Assembly (NCBI GenBank): GCA_025677835.1
Contig: JAIXMR010000027.1
Span: 1-64,000 of the forward strand
Direction: 5' to 3'
DNA: 64,000 nt
Source: Sporodiniella umbellata
Lineage: Eukaryota; Mucoromycota; Mucoromycetes; Mucorales; Rhizopodaceae
Shown here: in pieces, positions 22,559-31,687 of the stretch
How the letters are laid out: every line of letters begins with the position of its first letter
How positions within the stretch are numbered: the stretch's first letter is position 1
The notes under the pieces: model-generated
Seen by the model: the letters and a program-made list of their open reading frames with translations, nothing else
What the model was told of the DNA's origin: nothing
Databases searched by the model: none
Made by a program: the position numbers and the translations under genes

Positions 22559-25500
22559 TTAAAAGTCATCACTCGAAACAGGAATATAGGCAGTTTGAGA
22601 ACGACGTTGGAAAAGAGACAAGAGATGGGATACCCATCGAGGACGATAAGGCTTAGGCAATGTGGTTACTTGATCTGTATCAAAGCGAACAAGACCGATG
22701 TTTTCTGAAGTATCAAAGATTCTGGTGGATGGTTTAAACTTCAAGGTAGGCATCTTCCACCGTAACATCAGACTGCTCACTACCACACTGGTAGAGCTGG
22801 CAGCCATCGCCATACCCGCCATCATAGGGTGCAATCGATAGCCCCAGGGCAAGAAGAGACCCATCGCCCAGGGAATGCCTACCAAGTTATAGACTGAGGC
22901 CCAGATCAGGTTCAGCCGGATACGCTGGAAGATGGTTCTACACAAATCGAGGGCAGCTACGACATCAGTCAGATCATTTTTCATCAACACCACATCCGCT
23001 GCTTCCATCGCAATATCCGTACCACTGCAGAGAGCAATCCCCAGATCGGCAGCTGCCAACGCAGGTGAATCGTTGATCCCGTCACCGACCATAGCCACCA
23101 AAGAGCCATGCCCGTTGGCCTGCATTTGCTTGACGATCTCTGTTTTGCCAGAGGGCGTAACGCCTGCATAGACTTCGTCCATGTCCAGTTGACGAGCGAT
23201 ACAATGGGCCGCAAGTACATGATCGCCTGTCACCATCGCTGTCTGGATCCCCATGGCATGAAGCTTGCTGATCACTTCACGGGCTTCAGGCTTTACTTGA
23301 TCTGACAGAGAAAGGAAGCCTGCAGGAAGACCGTCCATGGCAAAGAGAATGCAGGTACGACCCAGAGCGCCTTGAGCTTCATAAGCCATTGTCTGTTCTT
23401 CTGAAAGTCTGATGCCGTGATGTTCCTCCAGCCAGGCCTTGTTGCCAATCACTACCGTACGTGAGGTACCGAGGCATAGGTCTAGGTAAGTTGCATACGC
23501 TTCTGGAAGAGCCATAGGAAACACCAGTCGACAGGCAATACCAAAGCCAGTCTCACTCGTGAATTCTTCAGCCTTAGCCAACACCTCAAGTGTCGTGAGT
23601 GATGTGAGGTCCTTGCCGGCCTGAACGATAGCGCGACCGAGCAAATGTTCACTGTTTGATTCAGCGATAGCCGCCATCAGCAGCAGTGATTGTTCACTCA
23701 CACCCCAGCCGCAGGTTTCGACCAGATCGAGTTTACCACAGGTAAGCGTGCCGGTTTTGTCAAACAGGATCTTCTTGACGGCCTGTCCATTCTCAAGCAC
23801 ATGCGCGCCTTTGAATAGCACGCCCCGTTCAGCACCCAGACCGGTACCGACCATGACTGCTGTAGGTGTTGCAAGGCCTAAAGCGCAAGGACAGGCCACG
23901 ATCACGACGGTGATGCAGAGCTTGAAGCAGACAAAGAACCAGCCATCCAGGGCCACCTCTTCTTTCAGCAAGCTTGGCCAAGCATCCTCCGGAACGGTCT
24001 TGATCACCGTCATCCAGACGATAAAGGTTGCCAGGCCCAAGCCTACCACGGCCGGTACAAAATAACGCGCCACCTTGTCTGCATAGCTTTGAATGGGAGC
24101 CTTGCTCACCTGGGCATCTTCTACCAATCGAATGATCTGATTCAAGGCTGTATCTGAGCCTACACGCGTGGTTCGCATCACGAACGTGCCCAGGCCATTG
24201 ACAGTGCCGCCAATGACAGCGTCGCCTGTCAGCTTGGAAACCGCTCTGACTTCACCCGTCACCATACTTTCGTCTACGGTAGAGGAGCCAGAGAAGACGG
24301 TGCCGTCCGCTGGCACTTTTTCACCCGGCAAGACCTTGATCAGGTCGTTCTGGGCAATCAGTTCAGAAGCAATCTTCTTTTCGGATGTCACGCCGCCCTG
24401 TTCATCCAGAGTGACCAGAAGCGCGCTGGAGGGCGTAAGAGACATGAGTTTGGAGAGCGCAGAAGAGGTTTTTCCTTTGGCTTTGTTTTCCAAGTACCGG
24501 CCAAGGACAATAAAGGTGATGAGCATCGTACAGGTGTCAAAGAACACGCTAGGCGGCCTTGACGATTGAATGCAGACGCTGTGAACCATACTCAGGACAG
24601 AGAAAGCAAACGAAGATAGGGTAGAGACCGAGACCAGGACATCCATCGTAGGTGACAGGTGAAGCATCGAGATGACTGCAGGTCGGATAAAGCGTTGGCC
24701 AATGTCAAACTGAACGGGGATCGTCAACAGAAGCTGAGCCACTTGCATCAAATAGAGTCCGGGAATAAACATTTGGATCCCAACCACGTACTGGCCCCAA
24801 TGAACCATGGGTAGTACCATGCCGATAAAGAACACAGGCACCGCAAAAAACAAACATTCAATAAACGCCGAACGCCACGCTTGGATCTCTTTCACCTTGC
24901 AAAGACTTTCCAGTTGTGCGTCGCGGGATGTGTTGGCCAACATAGCATCAAACCCAAGCGCTTCGATTTCTTCCACAATCGCACGCGCATGGATTCGTTT
25001 GGGGTCAAATCGTACCTTGGCCTTTTCTGTCACCAGATTCACGCTTACTTCCAAGACACCTGCCAGTGTCCTTAATCCGTTTTCGATGCTGCCCACGCAA
25101 CTGGCACAGGTCATGCCATAGACTTGTAATAGAATCCATCCGTCCGCTTGGGGTTCCATCACAGACGCGGTGAATTGAGCCTCGTGATGGATGGCTTCCA
25201 CCATCTGCTCGGGTTGGATAAGGGCTGCATCAAATGTGACCGAGGCTCTTTCCGCTAGCAACGCCACATGAACTGCCAACACACCCGATTGTGCGTACAG
25301 TACACGTTCGATATGAGATACACAGGAGGCACAGGTCATACCGCGAATTTCCAGAGTCACCTTGGCTTCCGACTGAACTACGCCTATCTCAGCCGGTTTC
25401 TCTGCCCGGCCCTGCGCTTTGGGAGGCTGTGTCTGGGGAGTCTCTGGGTGAACCACATCAAAACCACACCCTTCAATGACATCAGCAATAACTGAAGGGT

Positions 25501-25864
25501 TCAACTGACCCGAGTCGTACGTCACCACCGCCTCTTCTCTTTCTAGACTTATCGCTAGCTTCACCAGCCCTTCCACACGCGAGAAAGCATGCTCAATAGA
25601 CCGCACACAGGATTGGCAAGTCATCCCTAGCACACTCAGCACACTGCTTTCGATCGGCACATCAAATCCGCAGTCTTCAATCGTACGCTTCAAACAATCT
25701 ATCTCACTCCTATGCTGGATAACGCACGCTCCTTTTTCTAAATCCACTTTGACTTTTTCCACCCCTTCCACTTGCTCCAAAGCTTGCTGAATAGCTCGTA
25801 CACAGGATTGGCAGGTCATCCCTTTCACTGGTAGAAACGTTGATGTTGTTTCATCACCGCCCAT
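22559..25864 (-). CDS. CCC2: Cu(+)-transporting P1B-type ATPase, four HMA domains
   Basis: Late-Golgi copper pump (yeast Ccc2, human ATP7A/B) that loads copper into secreted multicopper oxidases such as ferroxidases and laccases. One uninterrupted ORF of 1101 residues. Four N-terminal heavy-metal domains carry GMTCQSC (near 15-21), a second GMTCQSC (near 85), GMTCASC (near 177) and GMTCASC (near 250). Membrane region with the CPC copper motif (VACPCALGLATP), actuator TGE (MVTGEV), phosphorylation site DKTGTL, TGDH and GDGINDSPALAAADLG. The SEHPL nucleotide-binding motif reads SEHLL. Yeast Ccc2 has two HMA domains, so this form has more. The gene is visibly GC-richer than its neighbours and lacks introns, unusual here for its length. 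Confidence 0.97.
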   Translation of the reverse strand: MGGDETTSTFLPVKGMTCQSCVRAIQQALEQVEGVEKVKVDLEKGACVIQHRSEIDCLKRTIEDCGFDVPIESSVLSVLGMTCQSCVRSIEHAFSRVEGLVKLAISLEREEAVVTYDSGQLNPSVIADVIEGCGFDVVHPETPQTQPPKAQGRAEKPAEIGVVQSEAKVTLEIRGMTCASCVSHIERVLYAQSGVLAVHVALLAERASVTFDAALIQPEQMVEAIHHEAQFTASVMEPQADGWILLQVYGMTCASCVGSIENGLRTLAGVLEVSVNLVTEKAKVRFDPKRIHARAIVEEIEALGFDAMLANTSRDAQLESLCKVKEIQAWRSAFIECLFFAVPVFFIGMVLPMVHWGQYVVGIQMFIPGLYLMQVAQLLLTIPVQFDIGQRFIRPAVISMLHLSPTMDVLVSVSTLSSFAFSVLSMVHSVCIQSSRPPSVFFDTCTMLITFIVLGRYLENKAKGKTSSALSKLMSLTPSSALLVTLDEQGGVTSEKKIASELIAQNDLIKVLPGEKVPADGTVFSGSSTVDESMVTGEVRAVSKLTGDAVIGGTVNGLGTFVMRTTRVGSDTALNQIIRLVEDAQVSKAPIQSYADKVARYFVPAVVGLGLATFIVWMTVIKTVPEDAWPSLLKEEVALDGWFFVCFKLCITVVIVACPCALGLATPTAVMVGTGLGAERGVLFKGAHVLENGQAVKKILFDKTGTLTCGKLDLVETCGWGVSEQSLLLMAAIAESNSEHLLGRAIVQAGKDLTSLTTLEVLAKAEEFTSETGFGIACRLVFPMALPEAYATYLDLCLGTSRTVVIGNKAWLEEHHGIRLSEEQTMAYEAQGALGRTCILFAMDGLPAGFLSLSDQVKPEAREVISKLHAMGIQTAMVTGDHVLAAHCIARQLDMDEVYAGVTPSGKTEIVKQMQANGHGSLVAMVGDGINDSPALAAADLGIALCSGTDIAMEAADVVLMKNDLTDVVAALDLCRTIFQRIRLNLIWASVYNLVGIPWAMGLFLPWGYRLHPMMAGMAMAASSTSVVVSSLMLRWKMPTLKFKPSTRIFDTSENIGLVRFDTDQVTTLPKPYRPRWVSHLLSLFQRRSQTAYIPVSSDDF

Positions 25865-26630
25865 CTTGAATTGTATCCTTTTGAAAAGCCCAAAACAGAA
25901 AAAAAAAAAAAAAAGAATAAAAAGAATAAAAAATTTTTTTTTTTTTTAGAGTCGTATATTAGGAAAAAAAAAAAAAAAAAAAAAAAAAAAGAAACAGGAA
26001 AATAAAAAAAAAAAAGGAGAAATTCTTTTCCTTTAGAACCCAGAGTAGGACTCTTTTCTTTCCTAATCTATTTTTCCGCCTTTATGCCCTTATTCATCCT
26101 CTTTTGATTTCTAACAGTGTTGTCTCTTATGCTTGAGACATGTTGACTGCAATTGGGCTTAAATGTACTTTAATGTATGTATACGTATTAATAGCTCCCA
26201 TCGGCTATTTTTAATGTGGGTTGATTTTTTTTTTTTTTTTTTTTTTTGGTTAGGTAACATCTGATAACTTCATCTCCCCATCTCAGGTAACTTTAGTGTC
26301 CAATCACCTCGGTTTTAGCTTATCTGATTGTTTTGGAGCGGATCCTCAAGTCTTACTGTCTATACTCCCTCCTCTCCCCCCCCCTTCTTTTTCAGTGTGC
26401 GCTCAAAAGAATCTCACTTGCTTGGCTAGAAAGAAAATAGATCCAGAGACGTTTCAGATCCAATCTGTACTGCGAACGAGTCTCTTGGGGCGAATTGAAA
26501 CGTTAAACAGAAAACAAACACGTTTAAAGCGCCGACTTTTTTTTTTTTTTTTTTTTCAGTGAGTACCACCATCTTACCAGTAGTTCAATGGTACAAAAAT
26601 AGGGAAATAGTTTTAATATTTATGGTCTGT

Positions 26631-26661
<31 letters not shown>

Positions 26662-26676
26662 TTGATCTTAAAAAAA
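25865..26676. other. Intergenic region upstream of CCC2, dense A/T runs
   Basis: About 0.8 kb between the copper ATPase start and the transposable element. Many homopolymers (A run about 25963-25990, T runs about 26227-26248 and 26636-26658). An open frame at 26296-26562 lacks an ATG and any domain; it is not called. Confidence 0.45.
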
Positions 26677-26734
26677 AGTTGCGCCAAAGTAAAAATAATT
26701 TTGGCGTTGCTTAGTCATAAATCTTGCGCCAAAA
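26677..26734 (+). repeat. Left terminal inverted repeat
   Basis: Begins AGTTGCGCCAAAG and ends CTTGCGCCAAAAGA. It matches the reverse complement of 28524-28582 apart from single-base differences (GTTGC versus GTTAC, and the inner end). Within the repeat, the motif TTGCGCCAAA occurs twice directly and once in related inverted form (TTTTGGCGTTG). Confidence 0.85.
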
Positions 26735-26892
26735 GATTAAATAGAATAACCAAAAGATGATAAGCAATTCATTTGCCTTTTTCTTTTATTTAATCTAAAT
26801 AGTCTAATAAGCAGGCAAAACTTTAACGAATGGGTTACTAATAGAGAAATTATTTCAAACAATGATACGAATACTTCATCTGATGATTATGT

Positions 26893-27096
26893 AAAGGGTC
26901 AGTATATTGTTATGAATAATGCACCTATTCATAAGCCAAAAGCATGAACAAGGACTCAAATTTACCATCACACTCTCCTTTCTTGAACCCGATTGAAAAA
27001 TTTTGGTCAAAAGTAAAAGCTGGTGTTAGAAAAACACCATTGACGGCAGACAATCGTCTCACAGATCGTATATGTGAATCGGCTAACGAAAAATGA
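26893..27096 (+). pseudogene. DDE_3 transposase relic
   Basis: Two conserved blocks of an IS630/Tc1-type DDE_3 transposase survive. The first (about 26896-26946) reads GQYIVMNNAPIH, where the family has the catalytic Asp in MDNAPIH; here Asp is Asn. It runs into a stop (TGA) a few codons later. The second block, in another frame (about 26956-27096), reads SPFLNPIEKFWSKVKAGVRK and contains the final catalytic Glu in NPIE. The N-terminal DNA-binding part and first catalytic Asp are absent, and the blocks are separated by a shortened, frameshifted spacer. The gene is therefore non-functional. Confidence 0.85.
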
Positions 27097-27346
27097 GAAA
27101 AGAAATCTTTAAAATGGTAAATTATTAGTCGTCAGCGTTCAATAGACGTACTTTGAATCCTCAATAAACATTATAAAACATAAACAATAAAATCAATAAA
27201 AAAAAACATATTGACATTATACACTATTTTCCTTGAACAACAATACTTATCTTTTATTTTAAATAAATTACAAAACAGAAAGCTATCCTAAACCCCAAAT
27301 TAGGACTGAACTTTTATAGAATTTTATTGGTTAGAGACATCTTTCT

Positions 27347-28512
27347 TTAATCATGTTCAGATGAATCAAGTGGTCCCAAAACCGCCATGCTTTTCTTATG
27401 GTCATTTTCAGTCAACTTGATGATATTAGAATTGACAACTTGTGATAATAATTTGGGTGTTTTCTCCAGAACTATATCTATTGATTTTACGAGGATTTTG
27501 AATCTTCTTTACTGCACTAAAAATATTTATACATATTAGTATGTACTTTTTCGTTTTTAGATTTTTATATAATACATATACATACCTTGAAAGCCCCCTC
27601 CCCAAAAAAAAAAAAAAAAAAAAGTTGCTATATCCTGTTGATGCGTTTCTTTAGCTTCGAACTTTGGCTCAATGTTGAGCACATCATCTTGGTAAGAGAG
27701 AGACCAAAGCTAAATTTTTATCTATCAAATAGTGAAAGGATTAAATTACGCTATAGCCATAACGGAATACACAATACCTGCTATATGAACGAAATATACT
27801 TTTAATTGTTCAAAGATATCAACTGATACATACTTGTATTGATCAGCAATAGTCTTTAGCATTGCAAGACAGCCATAATTTGCCTTGTGGTGATCAAAGT
27901 ATATCTTTCTGTTGTCTTGGTTCAAATATTCATTAGAGACTTCTATCACGCAAATTTCGATATCATGGGCTCCCTGAAGACGTACTACACTGTCAGCCTT
28001 ATAAACATATCGGTTGTCTACAAATGTCCCTATTCGTTTTAGCTGCTTGGTCATGGAAAGAAGCTCCTCTTTACCGTCAAAGAATTCTAGTCTTGCCCAA
28101 TTATATTTGCTACGATGCTGCAAAGATTTTTTTAAAAAAAAAAAGAACCTGTGAAGAAATGACAACATAAAGATTTATAACACAAACGGCTTACATTTAT
28201 ATTGGAATTGCTATCATATAAATCATATTTTTTTTTTATCTCCTTTATTTTCAGTTTAACCCCTTTTATTCTTTCTGATTTAATTAATCCCGCGCAACAC
28301 TTACTATGCATAACAATAAACCTTTTTGGCAAAGGTAAGAAAAATGTAAAACAAAATAGTGGCAATGGAAAGCTCACCATAATACTTTTTTTTTTTTTTT
28401 TTAGTGACAAAACATAAATAATCATTATCAAGCAAATGATCTAGCAAAAAAAGTAACACCTTGACAACATCTAGTAGAAGGGGTGACAATGAAGAGGTAG
28501 AAGAAAAGGCCA
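27347..28512 (-). CDS. Multi-exon passenger gene of the TIR element
   Basis: Antisense to the transposase relic. Phase-consistent core: an exon ending at 28195 (donor GTAAGC) joins 27778-28117, which encodes WARLEFFDGKEELLSMTKQ, RLQGAHDIEICVIEVS and FDHHKANYGCLAMLKTIAD, then joins 27586-27687 (DDVLNIEPKFEAKETHQQ). A C-terminal exon (27347-27503) ends in VLGPLDSSEHD. The first exon may start at the ATG at 28512, 11 bp from the right TIR. Two junctions are off by one base, each next to a homopolymer (A run near 28388, T run near 27610), so the gene is either slightly broken or mis-modelled. It resembles a type of uncharacterised protein I recall from Mucorales genomes; no catalytic function can be assigned. 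Confidence 0.6.
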
Positions 28513-28523
28513 TTTTACAAACT

Positions 28524-28582
28524 TCTTTGGCGCAAGATTTATGACTAAGTAACGCCAAAATTATTTTTACTTTGGCGCAACT
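28524..28582 (-). repeat. Right terminal inverted repeat
   Basis: Inverted partner of 26677-26734; ends CTTTGGCGCAACT before a T run. It lies directly upstream of the passenger gene start, so it may also serve as that gene's promoter (inference). Confidence 0.85.
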
Positions 28583-28780
28583 ATTTTTTTTTTTTTTTAA
28601 ATCTTTTATCCCAGCGCAAATTCATAACAGTAATTTTTTTTTTTTTTTTTTGATGCTCATATAAAAACACAAAATACAAGCATGGACTGTACATTATCTT
28701 GCGACTTCAGACAGACTTCCCCCTTTAACACTTTGAAAGGATAAACTGTTTTCTTATTTATGATGTGAAATGTCAGGGAC

Positions 28781-28811
<31 letters not shown>

Positions 28812-28837
28812 TATATATAAAAAAATTAATAGGTTTT

Positions 28838-31687
28838 TTACTCTTCGTCTTCTTTTTCTTCCTCTTCCTCTTCTTTATCTTCAAGATCCAAAAGTGCTTC
28901 AGGCTCCTTTGGTGAGAGTTCAGAGAAAAGGTTGGGATATTGTACTGGATCTGCTAAGCTTTCGGCTGTTTTCTTTCTATTCTTCTTCAACAAGGACGCT
29001 TTCCAGAGCTCAACTACCTTAGAAATGTGTTCTGGCGCATATGTTCTTGCTAAAACAGCAGCTTCAGGAATGCGGTCAGTCTTGATCAAGAGATCAATGG
29101 CTTCTTCCAAGGCTCCTAATTGGAACAAACAGTTGAAGGCCACATTATTCTTTCCTCGTTCAACTAGAAACAGATATGGTTAGTTATCTTGGGAATACTA
29201 TTCTGTCTGTATATCTATTACGGGCTAAATCGGCTACTTGTCGTATGCCTGCACGGTTGTTGCTGGTTGTATAAAAGAGAAGAAGACCACTGACATCGTT
29301 TGCTTTCTTTAAACACTCTTCTGCCAACTTAAAGTTCCATGATGATAGGGCAACATCACCTAAAGCCTTCCATTTGGGCTCACTGTCGACCTGATGGGCG
29401 ATTTTGGATGCGACCTCCAGCTTACCAAGTTGAATAGCAAGGTCAAATTGTTGATCCAAGTCGCTTGTCACCTCTAAGGCGAGCTCCTTCAAATTTTGAG
29501 ACTCCAAAAATCTAGCAACTCGTCCGCGTTGGTTCTCGGGGATAGAAGGAAGCAATGTTGCAGCGTCTTCCAAGTCGCCGCGAAGAATAGCTGTTTGGTA
29601 TTGAATCACAGTTAGTGACAGACCATAGCTGTAAATGCTGGAGTCTCTATCGGCCATATAGATGCGGTTGTCACGAGGTGCGTAACCAAGTAAATACATA
29701 GGCTTATCAAAGTGGCTGATGGTGTAAGTTTCTGTGCCAACCAAATAGTTCACTCGATTAGAGTTGTTGCTGTAGATAAAACAGTCACCAGCCCAAGTAC
29801 CCGTCTTGACACTGTCACTCACTTCAGTAATAAATTCAAAGGCATCTTCAACACCCTCTTCTCCAGCATCAGCTCCACTTTCAGCAAATTGGGCGTACGC
29901 CTGAGCGTTATATCTTAAGACGTAGAAAGAACTCTCACAGACAATGGCAATCAGGTCACCAGCATCAGACCAATAGACGTTTCTAGAGTCGACATCAATG
30001 CGACGTACTACATGTCCAGTTTCCCAGTCATGGAAGTCTAAAAAGCCATTGCCGCGGATACCGAGGAGAGAACCGCCGTAGATGCCCTCGGCGCTATAGT
30101 TCAACTTGGGAATCAGGTTGGCTTTTTCTTTGAAACTCTTAAACACCTTCACTTTGGTAGCGGACTCGCGTACTGCATACACATTTGAGTCATCAGCCCA
30201 GACAAAATCAAGGGCACTACCAAAGCTTTTATTTCTCCAGGCCAAAGCGGTATAAATAATATATTCGCCGTCGCCACAAACAACCACAAAGCGGCCGTTG
30301 GGTGAATGTTGAAGTGTTTGAGGATATACTTCGCAACTACCAAGATCTTTGATAGGCAAAGCTAGGCGTTCTCCATCCTTTATGTCCTCTTTAAAGTATG
30401 TCAAAATCTATATAAACAAAACACCTCCCCCTCCCTTTGGGCTTTCTCTTTCACTTACCAATACCCGTCTTGATATTTGTTGTCTGAATTTCGGAATGTT
30501 TGGCCCAGATGATTTTTCCAGACAGATCCATAGAGATAGCGGGCTCTTCTCTTCCAAGCTTAATAACCACAGCACCCTCATCGTAACCCAAAGCAACGTT
30601 GTTTCCATTCTTTTGGGTGGCCACACACCAGGAACGTTCGAGACCGTAATTTAAGGTGTTTTCCAAGCGGTAGGTATCTGAATTCCAAATGCGGACTGTG
30701 CCGTCTTCAGAGCCTGACAAGATGATAGGTAAGTTGGGATGGAAAGCAGCAAAGTTGACGTTTTGATTGTGTCCTTCCAATGTCTGTACGCAGTTTTTGT
30801 TTTGGTAATCCCAAATCTTTACAAGGTTGTCATCAGCACAAGAGATCAAATAGGGTTTGTCGCCACCGTGATAATAATCCACAAAGTTCACACCTTTTCC
30901 ATGTCCTTCCAAAGTAAAGTTGGGAACGGGCGACCCAAGAGACCACACCTTGATCATACCGTCAAGACCAGCAGAGGCAAATGTATTCGAGTCTTTTGGA
31001 TTGAAAGTCAAGTGCATCACAAAATGGGCATGTCCTTCAAAGACCTAACATGATTTGTGTCAAACAATTAGAGTTCTTTGTCCCCCTAAACAGTTTGTTT
31101 CTCTTTCCTCTTTTTTTTACCTGAACGCACTTCCATCCTTTTTCCCAGTCCCAAAGACGGATTGTCATATCATCTGAGCCGGACAAAACAAGTGGTTGTG
31201 TAGGGTGAACAGCAAGGCAACGAATATAGTCGGGATGTGTCTCAAATGCAGCTACTTTTTCAAGTGTATTATAGTTGAATACACGGATTTGAGAATCGTC
31301 GGCACCGGTAACAATCCAATTTTTGCGAGAAACGAATTTTGCAGCACGTACAGGTGTATCAGATACTTCAATTGTTTTGACTAAGGCCTAGTGACATAAA
31401 CGTTTAACAAAAAAAAAAAAAAAAAAGGGGGGAGGCTGAATAGTGTTTCTTATATATTTGACGTTACTTGTGTTTCGTAGTTGTAAATTTGAACTATGCC
31501 ACTGTATAAACTGGTCAATAGCCAAGGCTCGGTGGGATGAATGTCGACACATTTAACACGTTCTGAACGCGACAATAATTTACGCTATATGAAGATGAGT
31601 TAATCATCTCGCATAAAGATATGACGAACAAAAAGGAATCAAACAAAGTCAAAAATAAGCATCACTTGCCTTAATATCGATGCGCAT
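28838..31687 (-). CDS. SEC27: Coatomer subunit beta-prime (beta'-COP)
   Basis: WD-repeat subunit of the COPI coat, which recognises dilysine cargo in Golgi-to-ER retrieval. Six exons (31670-31687, 31468-31584, 31121-31387, 30459-31044, 29222-30388, 28838-29163) give 826 residues (yeast 889, human 906). The N-terminus [20 protein letters not shown] and the WD40 propeller ([45 protein letters not shown]) are followed by the second propeller and the alpha-solenoid ([20 protein letters not shown], a family block). The tail is highly acidic. Exon 1 is only 18 nt and is followed by a GC-AG intron (AAG/GCAAGT). The exon 4/5 junction works only with the TTTAAAG acceptor at 30389-30390. Identity is certain. 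Confidence 0.96.

Larger units (their letters stand above)
26677..28582. mobile_element. TIR-bounded DNA transposon with decayed DDE_3 transposase
   Basis: About 1.9 kb bounded by near-perfect inverted repeats of about 58 bp (26677-26734 and 28524-28582) that differ at only a few positions. Inside lie a broken plus-strand transposase of the DDE_3 (Tc1/mariner-IS630-like) type and a minus-strand multi-exon gene. The flanks are A/T homopolymers, so the target-site duplication cannot be read. The high TIR identity suggests recent movement, although the transposase is dead, so it would be a non-autonomous passenger-carrying element mobilised in trans. That last step is inference. Confidence 0.8.

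Noticed and set aside
22932..25495. Many antisense ORFs opposite the copper ATPase
   Set aside because: GC-rich coding DNA creates long antisense frames; none has a domain.
26296..26562. 88-codon plus-strand ORF upstream of the transposon
   Set aside because: It starts with a non-ATG codon and ends in a poly-Phe run from a T tract.
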